DNA of 64,000 nt from Streptomonospora nanhaiensis (GCF_026642255.1 NZ_CP113264.1:124001-188000), one strand, 5' to 3'; counted from the first letter of the stretch, positions 25,201 through 34,123 are shown. Notes: generated by a model not told the origin, from the letters alone. Translations and numbers: made by a program.

Positions 25201-25649
25201 GCCCCGCCCCCGTCTCCGTACTGCTGTGCGCCCTCCTGCTGGGAGCTCCTCCCCAGTCCGACGACCACGTCCCTCCGCCCTGCGCGGCCTCCGCCGAACC
25301 AGCCGAACCCGCCGTGCGCGACGGCGGTGCCGAGGACCCCGACCCCTGCGCCTCCCCATCGGCGAGCCCCACGCCCTCGCCCGCCGCCGGGGCCCGCCCG
25401 GCGGAGGCCTCGGTCGGTTCCGCCCGCCGGGCGGCGGCCGCTCCGCCGCCCGTGCACGAACCCGTCGTCCACTACACGGCGGAGGCCGCACCCCCTGCCA
25501 CGACCTTCGCGCGTGCCGTGGGACACACCTCCACCGTGGTCCTGGTTCTGCTGGGCATCGCGGTGCTGGCGATGCGCCTGTCCGTCGGCTGGCCCCGCTT
25601 CCCCACCCCGTACCTCGGCCAGCGGCGCTTCGACCGGGAGGAGTACTGA
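25197..25649 (+). CDS. Unknown Pro/Ala-rich membrane protein in the Tad operon
   Basis: I do not recognise this 150-residue protein. The N-terminus (SVLLCALLLGAPP) looks like a weak signal sequence. A long low-complexity Pro/Ala/Ser stretch follows (about 25-100), then a membrane helix (STVVLVLLGIAVLAMRL) near residue 112 and a short basic/aromatic tail (YLGQRRFDREEY). Its ATG overlaps the upstream stop (ATGA), and a strong terminator follows, so it is the last gene of the pilin-like operon. A wall-spanning tether or accessory subunit of the Tad apparatus is an inference from position only. Confidence 0.72.
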   Translation: MSPAPVSVLLCALLLGAPPQSDDHVPPPCAASAEPAEPAVRDGGAEDPDPCASPSASPTPSPAAGARPAEASVGSARRAAAAPPPVHEPVVHYTAEAAPPATTFARAVGHTSTVVLVLLGIAVLAMRLSVGWPRFPTPYLGQRRFDREEY

Positions 25650-25651
25650 CA

Positions 25652-25694
25652 CCGCGGGGTCCCGTCCGGGTCGGCCCCGGGCGGGACCCCGCGG
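25652..25694 (+). terminator. Terminator of the pilin-like operon
   Basis: A perfect 13-bp stem (25652-25664 with 25682-25694) and 17-nt loop starting 2 bp after the last stop codon. Confidence 0.75.
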
Positions 25695-25796
25695 ACGGGT
25701 CCTGGGTTCGGGTCCCGCCCGGGCGTGTGCCCCGCACCGCCGCCCCCGCCCGGACGACCTGCGCACACCCCCCGCACAGCGGGTGCGGAACCCTCG

Positions 25797-25802
25797 TACC
25801 CT
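25797..25802 (+). promoter_or_regulatory. Leaderless -10 element of hypothetical gene
   Basis: TACCCT, 7 nt upstream of the ATG at 25810. Confidence 0.45.
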
Positions 25803-25809
25803 CCGGTGT

Positions 25810-26247
25810 ATGGGACACCGACACCCGAGCAGGCTCAAGAACTCCGAGGTGGGCCACGCGCGCGCCCGCTGGCTCCTGCGGGCCGAGCTTGCCGGGTGCG
25901 AGGAGTGCCGCGGGGAGGGCGACCGGGAGGCGCTGGCCGACCTGGCCTCGGAGGGCGTCTTCGACTCGCTGCTCACCGGTTTCGTGCTCGCGCGTGTGCA
26001 GCAGTGGCGTGTGCCCGGCCGATCCCCCCGGTACCCGGCCACGGTGTACCGCCTCGCGCCCGTCGACGAACGGGACTTCTGGCGGGAGCCCACCCAGCAC
26101 TGCATGAGGGTGTGCACGGTCGCGGGAGCACGGGGGAGCAGTGTGGACACCGTGCCCGCGCTCCGCGAACTCCGGCTGATGTCCACGGCCGACCGCGCGT
26201 CCGTCCTGGACGACATCATCGACGGCCTCTGCGAGGACGAGGCCTGA
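25810..26247 (+). CDS. Hypothetical protein between the two Tad gene blocks
   Basis: I do not recognise this 145-residue soluble protein. It has an N-terminal basic segment, a helical GHARARWLLRAELAGCEEC region with a CxxC, LLTGFVLARVQQWRVPGR, a YPATVYRLAPVDERDFW strand region and a second Cys pair (HCMRVC). The acidic tail is DDIIDGLCEDEA. Strong GC3 bias and a leaderless-type promoter support it as real. It has its own promoter, separate from the operon on its left, and faces the tadC end of the minus-strand operon. Confidence 0.65.
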   Translation: MGHRHPSRLKNSEVGHARARWLLRAELAGCEECRGEGDREALADLASEGVFDSLLTGFVLARVQQWRVPGRSPRYPATVYRLAPVDERDFWREPTQHCMRVCTVAGARGSSVDTVPALRELRLMSTADRASVLDDIIDGLCEDEA

Positions 26248-26419
26248 GGTGGGGCCCGCGGACCGTCACGGGGCCCGGCGGGGCGCCGGACGAGGGGCCG
26301 GGCCGGGTGACCCGAGCGGGGGCCGGTGCGGCCGCCGTCCTCGGACGCGCGGTCCCGGGGGCCCGTCCCGGGCTTCCGGGGGAGCCTCCTGCCGGGGCGG
26401 CAGCGCGCTCGGGGGAGAG

Positions 26420-27142
26420 TCAGCCCCCCAGCGCCCGGGAGAGCAGCTCGGCGGCCATCGGGACGATGCCGATCAGCACGAAGGCGGGAAGGAAGCACAG
26501 GCCCAGAGGAGCGACCACCAGCACCCCCAACCGCTCCACCCGCGCTGTCGCGCGGGTGCGCAGGGCCCGCCGCAGGTCGACCACGTGGCGGTCCAGGAGA
26601 TCGGCGACCGGCGCGCCGGTGTCGGCGGCCCGGGCCAGGTCCCTTCCCGCCGCGGTCAGCGGGGCGGGAAGGGAGGAGCGGCTCCAGGCCGACGCCGGAT
26701 CGGCCCCCAGCCGCAGCTGCTCGGCGACCGCTGACAGCTCCCCGCCCAGCCTTCCGCCCGCCGCCCCGGAGACCGCCGTGAGGCAGACGGGCAGGGTCGC
26801 CCCGGCGCGGATCCCCGAGGAGATGAGCCCGATCACCACGGGCAGGTCGGAGGTCACCGGGAGCCGGTCGGGTCGTTCCCCGGCACGGCGGGCCCGCACC
26901 CACAGCACGGCGCACCCCCCGACCGCGACGACGCCGCCGACCGGGCCGAACAGGGTGGCCGACGCGGCCACCGCGAGCACGCCCGCCAGCGTCAGGGCCA
27001 GGGCCCGCAGAGGCAGACCGGTACGGAGGGGCGGCCCGCCCTCCGTCCCGGCGCCCGCCAGCCGTGTCCCCGGGGCGCCTCCCCGGCCCGTCGCCACCCA
27101 CGCGGCGGCGGCGCCGAACAGCGCCGCGGTCACCACCGTCAT
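26420..27142 (-). CDS. TadC-like type II secretion F-domain protein
   Basis: A 240-residue inner-membrane platform protein. An N-terminal helix (TVVTAALFGAAAAWVA), two helices near 45-85, a cytoplasmic T2SSF domain (SDLPVVIGLISSGIRAGATLP, through RHVVDLRRALRTRATARVERLG) and a C-terminal pair of helices (LGLCFLPAFVLIGIVP) are visible. It should couple the TadA ATPase to subunit assembly together with TadB. The ATG at 27142 has GGGGAG upstream; GTG at 27148 is an alternative. It is last in the cpaE-tadA-tadB-tadC operon, 122 bp after tadB. Confidence 0.86.
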   Translation of the reverse strand: MTVVTAALFGAAAAWVATGRGGAPGTRLAGAGTEGGPPLRTGLPLRALALTLAGVLAVAASATLFGPVGGVVAVGGCAVLWVRARRAGERPDRLPVTSDLPVVIGLISSGIRAGATLPVCLTAVSGAAGGRLGGELSAVAEQLRLGADPASAWSRSSLPAPLTAAGRDLARAADTGAPVADLLDRHVVDLRRALRTRATARVERLGVLVVAPLGLCFLPAFVLIGIVPMAAELLSRALGG

Positions 27143-27264
27143 CACGTCCACTCCCCTTCCACACCGTTTCCCGTACGGGGCCGTGGCCGCCCCGCCCCTC
27201 AGCCGGCCCCCACACCGCCTCTGCCCCCGGCGGTCGCGGTCGTCCTCCCCCTCTCCGCGCCCGG

Positions 27265-27951
27265 TCACGGTGGAGCTGTCGCGGAGCGCAGCATGCGCAG
27301 CGCCCACCAGAAACCCAGGAGGTCGAGGAACACGCCGCACACCAGGCAGGCCACCCCCAGCGGTGTCGTGAACAGGAACTCCAACGGCGACCCGCCGAGG
27401 CCGGAGGACATCAGCACCCCGGCCACCGGGAGGCACGTCAGGACGATCGCGGTCGTGCGCGGACCGCTCGTCCGCGCCTCCGCCTCGGCCCGCTGCTCCT
27501 CCTGTTCGGTGAGGTTGGCGGCCAGTGCGTCGACCACCTCGGCCGGCCCGGCGCCGGTGTCGGCCGCCACCTCCCAGCACACGGCCAGGTAGGCCAGCGC
27601 GCGCAGGTCCGGATCACGGGCGGCCTCGCGGCGCAGCGATTCCGCGTCGTCCACCGCGCCCACCAGCGGTCCGGCCTCGGCGGCGGCGATCCGCAGCGCC
27701 TCCTGCGGGGGCTGCCCGGCACGCAGTTCGGCGGCCAGGACCCGGCACAGCACGACCACGGCCCGCCGGCGTTCGGAGGCCTTCCCGGGACGGGGCACCA
27801 GGGACCGCGGGCACTCCCCGCGCACAGGGCGCCGCGGTCGGTCCAGTACGGCGCCCAGGCGGATGCGCTGAGGCGCCGGGACCGCGAACAGCAGGACCAG
27901 GAGCCCCGCGCACGCCGCGCACACCGCCAGCGCGGTCACCGCTGTCGCCAC
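27265..27951 (-). CDS. TadB-like type II secretion F-domain protein
   Basis: A 228-residue platform protein, shorter than proteobacterial TadB because the extra N-terminal helices are reduced to one (VCAACAGLLVLLFAVPA). The T2SSF core (LCRVLAAELRAGQPPQEALRIAA) is followed by C-terminal helices (AIVLTCLPVAGVLM and LGVACLVCGVFLDLLGFWWAL). The GTG start at 27951 overlaps the end of tadA by 16 bp, indicating coupled translation. Confidence 0.88.
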   Translation of the reverse strand: MATAVTALAVCAACAGLLVLLFAVPAPQRIRLGAVLDRPRRPVRGECPRSLVPRPGKASERRRAVVVLCRVLAAELRAGQPPQEALRIAAAEAGPLVGAVDDAESLRREAARDPDLRALAYLAVCWEVAADTGAGPAEVVDALAANLTEQEEQRAEAEARTSGPRTTAIVLTCLPVAGVLMSSGLGGSPLEFLFTTPLGVACLVCGVFLDLLGFWWALRMLRSATAPP

Positions 27952-29090
27952 CCGTCGCCCAGCCGGGCCGCCACCTCCTCGGCCCCGGGGTGCTCCCGGC
28001 AGGAGCCGTCCCGGCCGAACGACACCGCGGGCACGGCGTGCACGAGCCCGGCCGGGTCGCGGCGCAGCACCCGGAGTTCGGCGAGGCGACGGGTTCCGGC
28101 GTCCCGGACCAGGTGCACGACCATGACCCTGGTGGCGGCCAGCTGGCTGTGCACCGCGGCCCGGTCGAGCCCGGCACCGCAGCCGAGCGCCTCCACCCGG
28201 GCGGGGACGTCCCCGGCGCCGTTGGCGTGGAGGGTGCCGGCGCCGCCTTCGTGACCGGTGTTGAGGGCTCCCAGCAGGGACACGATCTCCGGCCCGCGCG
28301 CCTCGCCCACCACCAGCCGGTCGGGCCGCATCCGCAGGGCCTGCCGCACCAGGACCTCCAGGGACACCTCTCCGCTCCCCTCGATGTTGGCCGGGCGGGT
28401 CTGGAGCCGCACCACGTGCGGGTGGTCGGGGCGGAGCTCGGGGGAGTCCTCGGCGAGCACGAGGCGCTCACCCGGGTCCACGAGGGACAGGAGGCTCGAC
28501 AGCAGCGTGGTCTTGCCGGTACCCGTTCCGCCGCTCACGAGGAAGGCCGCACGGGACGCCACGAGCGCCCGCAGCAGGGCCGCGCCGCGACCGGTGACAG
28601 TGCCGTGTTCGGTGAGGCGTTCCAGGGAGAACACCCGCCGGGGCGGCAGGCGCAGGGACACGCAGGCGCCGGCGGGGGACACCGGGGGCAGCACCGCGTG
28701 CAGGCGGGCACCGCTCGGGAGCCTGGCGTCCACGTAGGGGACGGCGGCGTCCAGCCGCCGACCCGCCTGCGCGGCCAGCCGCTGGGCCAGCCGTCGGACC
28801 GCGTCCGCCGACTCGAACCGCACCCCGGCCCGCCGCAGGCCGCCGCCGTCGTCCACCCACACCTCGTCGGGCCCGTTGACGAGGATGTCGGTGACCCCGG
28901 AGGAGGACATGAGCTCCTCCAGCGGCCCCGCCCCGGACAGGTCGGCCGCCAGCCGCCGGGTCATGGACAGCACCTCGGTGTCGCCCAGCAGGCCTCCTTC
29001 GGCCCTCAGTGCCGCCGCGACGTTGGCCGGGCTCACCGGCGCCCCGGAAGCCACGAGGCGGTTGCGCACCGCCTCCACGAGCGGGCTCAC
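27936..29090 (-). CDS. TadA/CpaF-family secretion ATPase
   Basis: A 384-residue hexameric motor ATPase for pilus or export. An N-terminal domain (GPLEELMSSSGVTDILVNGPDEVWVDDGGG is its conserved stretch) precedes the ATPase core with Walker A GGTGTGKTTLL, the Asp box LVLAEDSPELRP, Walker B MRPDRLVVGEARGPE and the His box GTLHANGAGD. It corresponds to Rv3659c. The GTG start overlaps the cpaE stop (GTGA), so the two are coupled; the frame is open far upstream but that part is shadow of cpaE. Confidence 0.93.
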   Translation of the reverse strand: MSPLVEAVRNRLVASGAPVSPANVAAALRAEGGLLGDTEVLSMTRRLAADLSGAGPLEELMSSSGVTDILVNGPDEVWVDDGGGLRRAGVRFESADAVRRLAQRLAAQAGRRLDAAVPYVDARLPSGARLHAVLPPVSPAGACVSLRLPPRRVFSLERLTEHGTVTGRGAALLRALVASRAAFLVSGGTGTGKTTLLSSLLSLVDPGERLVLAEDSPELRPDHPHVVRLQTRPANIEGSGEVSLEVLVRQALRMRPDRLVVGEARGPEIVSLLGALNTGHEGGAGTLHANGAGDVPARVEALGCGAGLDRAAVHSQLAATRVMVVHLVRDAGTRRLAELRVLRRDPAGLVHAVPAVSFGRDGSCREHPGAEEVAARLGDGWRQR

Positions 29091-30214
29091 GGGACGGGCT
29101 CCGGGAACGGGAGGGACGCCACCACGAGGTCGGCGAACCGGGCCAGGGGGGACCTGGGGTGGCGCGCGGGGACGTCTCCGGCCGCCAGGATCCGGTCGAG
29201 CCTGGGTTCCTGCGGCAGGTCCGCGCCGAGGTCGAGGCCGAGGGTGGACGCCACCACGTCGGCGCTCAGGTCGCCGCGGGCACCGCGCACCACGACCCGG
29301 ACGGCCGCGGCCTCCTCCCGCAGCCGGGAGACCACCCGGGTCGCCGCCACGACCGAGGGCACGTCGGCCGGGACCACGACGAGCACGAGGTCGGAGCGGT
29401 TGAGGAACACGACGGTGGCGGGGTCGAACGAGCGCGGCAGGTCGGCCACCACCAGGTCGGCGCCGTCCCGCGCGCTGGACAGGGCGGAGCGGGCCGCGCC
29501 GACGGGCAGAGGGGCGGCGGGTCCCGGCTCGCGGGACCAGGTCAGCACCGAGACCCCGGGCGTGCCGGGCAGCCCCGCCCGCAGGTCCTGCCAGCGGACG
29601 CGGCCGCGGCGCCGGACGAGGTCGCCCCAGCCGGTGCGCCGCTCGGGCGTGCGCGGCGGAGCGCCGTCGCAGCCGAGGTAGAGGTCGGATCCGCATCCGA
29701 GGGGGTCGGCGTCGAGGAGGGCGGTGTCCCGGTCGGCGCGGGCGCCCGCGAGGGCGAGGGCGACCGCGAGGAGGCTGGTACCGGCTCCGCCGCGCCCTCC
29801 GATCACCGACACGGTGGGGGCCGGGGCGGAGGTGGGCGACGCCGCTCGGGTGAGGAGGTCCACCAGCACGGGCTCGTCCCTGGGCAGGAGGAGCGTGCCG
29901 GGTCCTTCGGTGGCCGTTGCGCCTCCGTGGGCCGGGTCCTGACCGTACGGGCGGCCCTCCCGGCCGTGCGGGTCCCCGCCCCCGTCGGTGCGCGACACGA
30001 ACACGTGGCGCCCCGGGGGAGGGTCGGCGGTGCGCAGGGAGGCGCGCAGTTCGGCGCCCACCACCACGAGCGGGGCGTGCCGCCACAGGCTCAGCGCCCG
30101 GTCGGGGGTGCGGGCGACGGCGACCTCGGTGGCGGCGGCGGTGGCCAGCCTGAGCAGGTCGTCGAGGAGGAGGGGGTCGGCGGTCGCGATCAGCGGCAGG
30201 GGACGGGTGTCCAT
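29087..30214 (-). CDS. CpaE-like MinD-type protein of the Tad locus
   Basis: A 375-residue septum-site/CpaE-like protein (Rv3660c type) that should place the secretion ATPase in the cell. An N-terminal receiver-like domain (about 1-130) precedes a MinD-like domain. Its P-loop reads VIGGRGGAGTSLLAVALA: the Walker lysine is replaced by Thr and the signature lysine by Arg, so ATP hydrolysis is doubtful. LVVADLPRSFDP is the Walker B-like strand. The ATG at 30214 has GGAGAG 4 nt upstream. First gene of the minus-strand Tad operon. Confidence 0.88.
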   Translation of the reverse strand: MDTRPLPLIATADPLLLDDLLRLATAAATEVAVARTPDRALSLWRHAPLVVVGAELRASLRTADPPPGRHVFVSRTDGGGDPHGREGRPYGQDPAHGGATATEGPGTLLLPRDEPVLVDLLTRAASPTSAPAPTVSVIGGRGGAGTSLLAVALALAGARADRDTALLDADPLGCGSDLYLGCDGAPPRTPERRTGWGDLVRRRGRVRWQDLRAGLPGTPGVSVLTWSREPGPAAPLPVGAARSALSSARDGADLVVADLPRSFDPATVVFLNRSDLVLVVVPADVPSVVAATRVVSRLREEAAAVRVVVRGARGDLSADVVASTLGLDLGADLPQEPRLDRILAAGDVPARHPRSPLARFADLVVASLPFPEPVP

Positions 30215-31079
30215 CGGACTCTCCGGGGGGGTGGGGTCTTTCTTCGACCCTCCCCGACCGGAGCGCTCGTGAGAAGCCCCGGTCCGGAGCTGTGGACAAC
30301 GCCGTCGGCGGCGCGCGGAGCGCAGAAGCCCCGAGCGGGGCGTGCGGGGGTGCCACGGCGGGGCGGAGGAGGCCCACCTGGCGGGCGGGGTGCGTACACG
30401 GGGGCGAATACGCATGCCCGCCCGGCAGGCGGTGAGGAGCGGGCGCGGGGTCCGCCTCCGCAGGGGGAGCGAAGGCCGCCACGCGAGTTCCGGCCCTGGG
30501 GGGAGGACCGGGCCCGTCCTCCGGAAGGGCCTGTGGAGAGACGTGCTCCCACGACCGCCGAAAGACCTTTGTCGTCGGCGCCTCCCGGAAACCGGGCACC
30601 GGGGAACCGGGACGGGTTTCGCGGCGGGGTTCTTCCGGTACGGCGGGACCCCTGGTCGACGACGGAACAGACGCTACCACGCGGTGCCGCGTATTGGTTC
30701 GGGAATCCAGGCGGAAAAGTCGGGTCAACCACCTTTTCCCAGAGGGGTGGCGGGAGTACAAAGAAAGCAGACGGTGGCTGAGAACCACCCCGACACGGCA
30801 CCCGGGAACCCACGCACCACCCGGCCGCGTGTGGCCCGTCTAGGTCGGACAACCGGATGTACTGCCTGGCCAGACTATGGAAATGGTCGCTTGCTAACCC
30901 GGTGGAACGTGTCGCAGACGGCGCCCCGAGAGTCACGCGGGGCGCCGTTCCACGTGCTCGTCCGGACGCGCCGGGCGACCCGCGGAAATGCGCGCCCGGC
31001 CGGATCGCCCGTGGCCAACAACGATTGTGTCACTGTTGGTTGATAAAGGAATGGTCGACGATTCAACCTTTTCGGGGGC
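30215..31079. other. 865-bp intergenic region between cpaE-like and Fic-like genes
   Basis: No convincing gene. Frames of over 200 codons cross it but are Pro/Arg/Gly-rich shadows. The stretch 30640-31079 is lower in GC than the flanks. It contains a hairpin GGCGCCCCG/CGGGGCGCC (30920-30946) and CCAACA/TGTTGG (31015-31039), the latter placed to end the Fic-like transcript. The promoter of the minus-strand Tad operon should lie in the left part. Confidence 0.5.
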
Positions 31080-31892
31080 TCACCCGCGTTTGAGGGCCTC
31101 GCAGGTCGCCAGTGAGTCCTGGGCCCCCGCCCGCACCGCCCGGCAGCAGTAGACGACCCATTCCGCGACGCCCTCGGGGGTGCCGCCCATGTAGCCGCGC
31201 AGGGCCGGTCCGTACTCGTCCCGCAAGGTCTGGTGGCCCAGCTCGGACGGCACCAGCGACTTCGGGTCCAGGCCCCGTTCGACCAGGGTCAGCCGCTCGG
31301 CCGCGCGCGCCACCAGGCCGTCGCCCCACCCGAACGGCCGGATCGCCATCAGTTCGCCGTGGACCAGCGCCGACGTCACCAGGGCCGGGACGGACGTGCG
31401 CGCGCCCAGAAGCGCGTACAGGCCCTCCAGCCGGGCGAGCGCCGCCTCCGGCGCGGGGGCGGGACCGAGTGAGAGCGGGTCCTCGACGCGCTCCCCCGCC
31501 AGCCGGGGCCGCCCCAGGGCGTCCTCGGAGACCGCCTCGGTCGCGGCGAGCGTGTGCAGACGGGCGAGGGCCTGGCGCGGCGCCTTCGGCCAGGTGTCGA
31601 CGAGGGACCCCAGTTCGCCGGACACCCGCAGGGCCCCCTTGATGCGCGTGTCGTACACGTGCCCCTCGCGGATCTCCTCCATCGAGACCTCGGCGCCCTC
31701 CAGCGCCGCCGACGCGCACGCGCCGCGCAGTGCGGACTCCATGGACACGTCGCTGCTGCGACGTCGCAGGATGCGGTGCCCCAGCAGCCGGTCGACCAGG
31801 GTCCGCGTCTCGGCGACCGCGTCGCTCACACCGGGCAGGGCCGCGACGCGGGCCAGGGGGTCGGAAGGGGAGGCAGAAGTCGATTCGCTCAC
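31080..31892 (-). CDS. Fic-domain protein with degenerate active site
   Basis: A 270-residue member of the actinobacterial Fic-like group. The usual catalytic loop HPFx(D/E)GNGRxxR reads R185-PFGWGDGLVAR196 here: catalytic His is Arg, the acidic Mg ligand is Trp, Asn is Asp and the first Arg is Leu, while the last Arg is kept. An inhibitory-helix-like (S/T)xxxE(G/N) motif, SAALEG, lies at 61-66. AMP transfer as in normal Fic enzymes is unlikely. The GTG at 31892 is chosen; there is no Shine-Dalgarno but TAGTGT lies 8 nt upstream. It stands alone, divergent from acs. Confidence 0.8.
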   Translation of the reverse strand: MSESTSASPSDPLARVAALPGVSDAVAETRTLVDRLLGHRILRRRSSDVSMESALRGACASAALEGAEVSMEEIREGHVYDTRIKGALRVSGELGSLVDTWPKAPRQALARLHTLAATEAVSEDALGRPRLAGERVEDPLSLGPAPAPEAALARLEGLYALLGARTSVPALVTSALVHGELMAIRPFGWGDGLVARAAERLTLVERGLDPKSLVPSELGHQTLRDEYGPALRGYMGGTPEGVAEWVVYCCRAVRAGAQDSLATCEALKRG

Positions 31893-32100
31893 GGAGAACA
31901 ACACTACGCGCCGGTAACACCGGCCGCCCCCTCCCCGGCGGGTAGGAGCGCACCGACCGCTCGTCGCTGACCGGCGACCGTTCACCGGCCGTTCGCCGCT
32001 CGCCCGCCGGTCCCCGGCGACGCGCTGCACCCCGGCTGTTCACGCGGTATGGACCGCATGATTAATTGGGTGTGAACCAGTCGACGTAAGGAGAATCACA

Positions 32101-34071
32101 GTGGCCGACAGCACTCCCCCGAGCCAGGAGACACTGTCCAACCTTCTCCACGAGACGCGCAGCTTCCCCCCGCCGCCCGAACTCGCGGCCGAGGCCAACG
32201 TGAAGGCCGAGGCCTACGAGCGGGCCGCCGAGGACCGTCTCGGCTTCTGGGAGGAGCAGGCCCGCCGGTTGCAGTGGGAACACCCCTGGGACACCGTCCT
32301 GGACTGGGACCCGCCCTACGCCAAGTGGTTCGTCGGGGGCAAGCTCAACGCCTCCGTCAACTGCGTGGACCGCCATGTCGCCAACGGGCTGGGCGAGCGG
32401 GTCGCCTACCACTGGGAGGGCGAGCCGGGCGACACCCGCAGCATCACCTACGCGGAGCTGAAGGACATGGTCTCCCAGGCGGCCAACGCGATGACCGGCC
32501 TCGGGGTCGGCAAGGGCGACCGCGTCGCCATCTACATGCCGATGATCCCCGAGACCGTCGTCGCGATGCTCGCCTGCGCCCGCATCGGGGCCGTCCACAT
32601 GGTCGTCTTCGGCGGCTTCTCCGTGGACGCGCTCGGCCAGCGGCTGGACGACAGCCGGGCCAAGCTGGTCGTGACCGCGGACGGCGGCTACCGGCGCGGC
32701 AAGGCCAGCGCCCTCAAGCCCGCCGTGGACGCCGCGGTCGCCGACCGGCCCGCCGTGGAGAACGTCCTCGTCGTCCGCCGCACCGGCCAGGACGTCGAGT
32801 GGACCGACCGCGACGTGTGGTGGCACGACGCCGTGGAGTCCCAGAGCACCGAGCACACCCCGGAGGCGCACGACGCCGAGGACCCGCTGTACATCATGTA
32901 CACCAGCGGCACCACGGCGAAGCCGAAGGGCATCCTCCACACCACGGGCGGCTACCTCACCCAGGCGGCCTACACCCACTGGGCGGTGTTCGACCTCAAG
33001 GCCGAGACCGACGTCTACTGGTGCGCCGCCGACATCGGGTGGGTGACCGGCCACTCCTACATCGTGTACGGGCCGCTCGCCAACGCCGCGACCACCGTGC
33101 TGTACGAGGGCACCCCCGACACGCCGCACCGGGGCCGCTTCTGGGAGATCATCCAGAAGTACGGGGTCACCATCGCCTACATGGCGCCCACGGCGATCCG
33201 CACCTTCATGAAGTGGGGCGACGACATCCCCGCCGAATTCGACCTGTCCAGCCTGCGCGTCATCGGCTCGGTGGGCGAGCCCATCAACCCCGAGGCCTAC
33301 ATCTGGTACCGGGAGAACATCGGGGGCAACCGCACCCCGGTCGTGGACACCTGGTGGCAGACCGAGACCGGCGCCATCATGGTCAGCCCCCTGCCCGGCG
33401 TGACCTCCGGCAAGCCCGGCGCGGCCATGCGCGCCCTTCCCGGCATCGTGGCCGACGTGGTGGACGAGGCGGGCCGGTCCGTTCCCGACGGTGACGGCGG
33501 CTTCATCGTCATCCGTGAGCCGTGGCCGGCGATGCTCCGCGGCATCTGGGGCGACCCCCAGCGCTACGAGGACACCTACTGGTCGCGCTTCGAGGGCCTG
33601 TACTTCCCCGGCGACGGTGCGAAGAAGGACGAGGACGGCGACCTGTGGCTGCTGGGCCGCGTGGACGACGTCATGCTCGTCTCCGGCCACAACATCTCCA
33701 CCACCGAGGTCGAGTCGGCGCTCGTCTCCCACCCGAGGGTGGCCGAGGCCGCCGTCGTCGGCGCCGCGGACAAGGTCACCGGCCAGGCGATCGTGGGCTT
33801 CGTGATCCTCCGCGACGGGGGCGAGGAGGTTCCGGAGGAGCTGGTCAAGGAACTCCGCAACCACGTCGGCACCTCGCTCGGCCCGATCGCCAAGCCCGCC
33901 CGGCTCCTGGCGGTGCCGGAGCTGCCCAAGACGCGCTCCGGCAAGATCATGCGGCGGCTCCTGCGCGACATCGCCGAGGAGCGGGCGGTCGGCGACACCT
34001 CGACGCTGACCGACTCCTCCATCATGGACGTGATCGCCAAGCAGCTGCCGTCCGCCCGCGGGGACGACTAG
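32101..34071 (+). CDS. acs: Acetyl-CoA synthetase
   Basis: A 656-residue AMP-forming acetate:CoA ligase, full length for the family. The P-loop is YTSGTTAKPKG, followed by the A5/A8 regions (DTWWQTETGAIM and YFPGDGAKKDEDGDLWLLGRVDD). Lys615 in SGKIMRRLL is the catalytic lysine, regulated by acetylation in this family. The GTG start has AAGGAG 8 nt upstream. The 208-bp upstream region contains a short AT-rich piece (CATGATTAATTGG) likely to be the promoter. Activated acetate feeds the TCA cycle and lipid synthesis. Confidence 0.97.
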   Translation: MADSTPPSQETLSNLLHETRSFPPPPELAAEANVKAEAYERAAEDRLGFWEEQARRLQWEHPWDTVLDWDPPYAKWFVGGKLNASVNCVDRHVANGLGERVAYHWEGEPGDTRSITYAELKDMVSQAANAMTGLGVGKGDRVAIYMPMIPETVVAMLACARIGAVHMVVFGGFSVDALGQRLDDSRAKLVVTADGGYRRGKASALKPAVDAAVADRPAVENVLVVRRTGQDVEWTDRDVWWHDAVESQSTEHTPEAHDAEDPLYIMYTSGTTAKPKGILHTTGGYLTQAAYTHWAVFDLKAETDVYWCAADIGWVTGHSYIVYGPLANAATTVLYEGTPDTPHRGRFWEIIQKYGVTIAYMAPTAIRTFMKWGDDIPAEFDLSSLRVIGSVGEPINPEAYIWYRENIGGNRTPVVDTWWQTETGAIMVSPLPGVTSGKPGAAMRALPGIVADVVDEAGRSVPDGDGGFIVIREPWPAMLRGIWGDPQRYEDTYWSRFEGLYFPGDGAKKDEDGDLWLLGRVDDVMLVSGHNISTTEVESALVSHPRVAEAAVVGAADKVTGQAIVGFVILRDGGEEVPEELVKELRNHVGTSLGPIAKPARLLAVPELPKTRSGKIMRRLLRDIAEERAVGDTSTLTDSSIMDVIAKQLPSARGDD

Positions 34072-34123
34072 GACACGTGCCGCAGGCCCGTCACAGGACC
34101 TGCGGCGAGGCGCTCCGGCGGAC

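Noticed and set aside
27525..30781. Long plus-strand frames across the Tad ATPase and CpaE-like genes
   Set aside because: Shadows of genes with clear Walker motifs on the minus strand; Arg/Pro/Gly-rich without structure.
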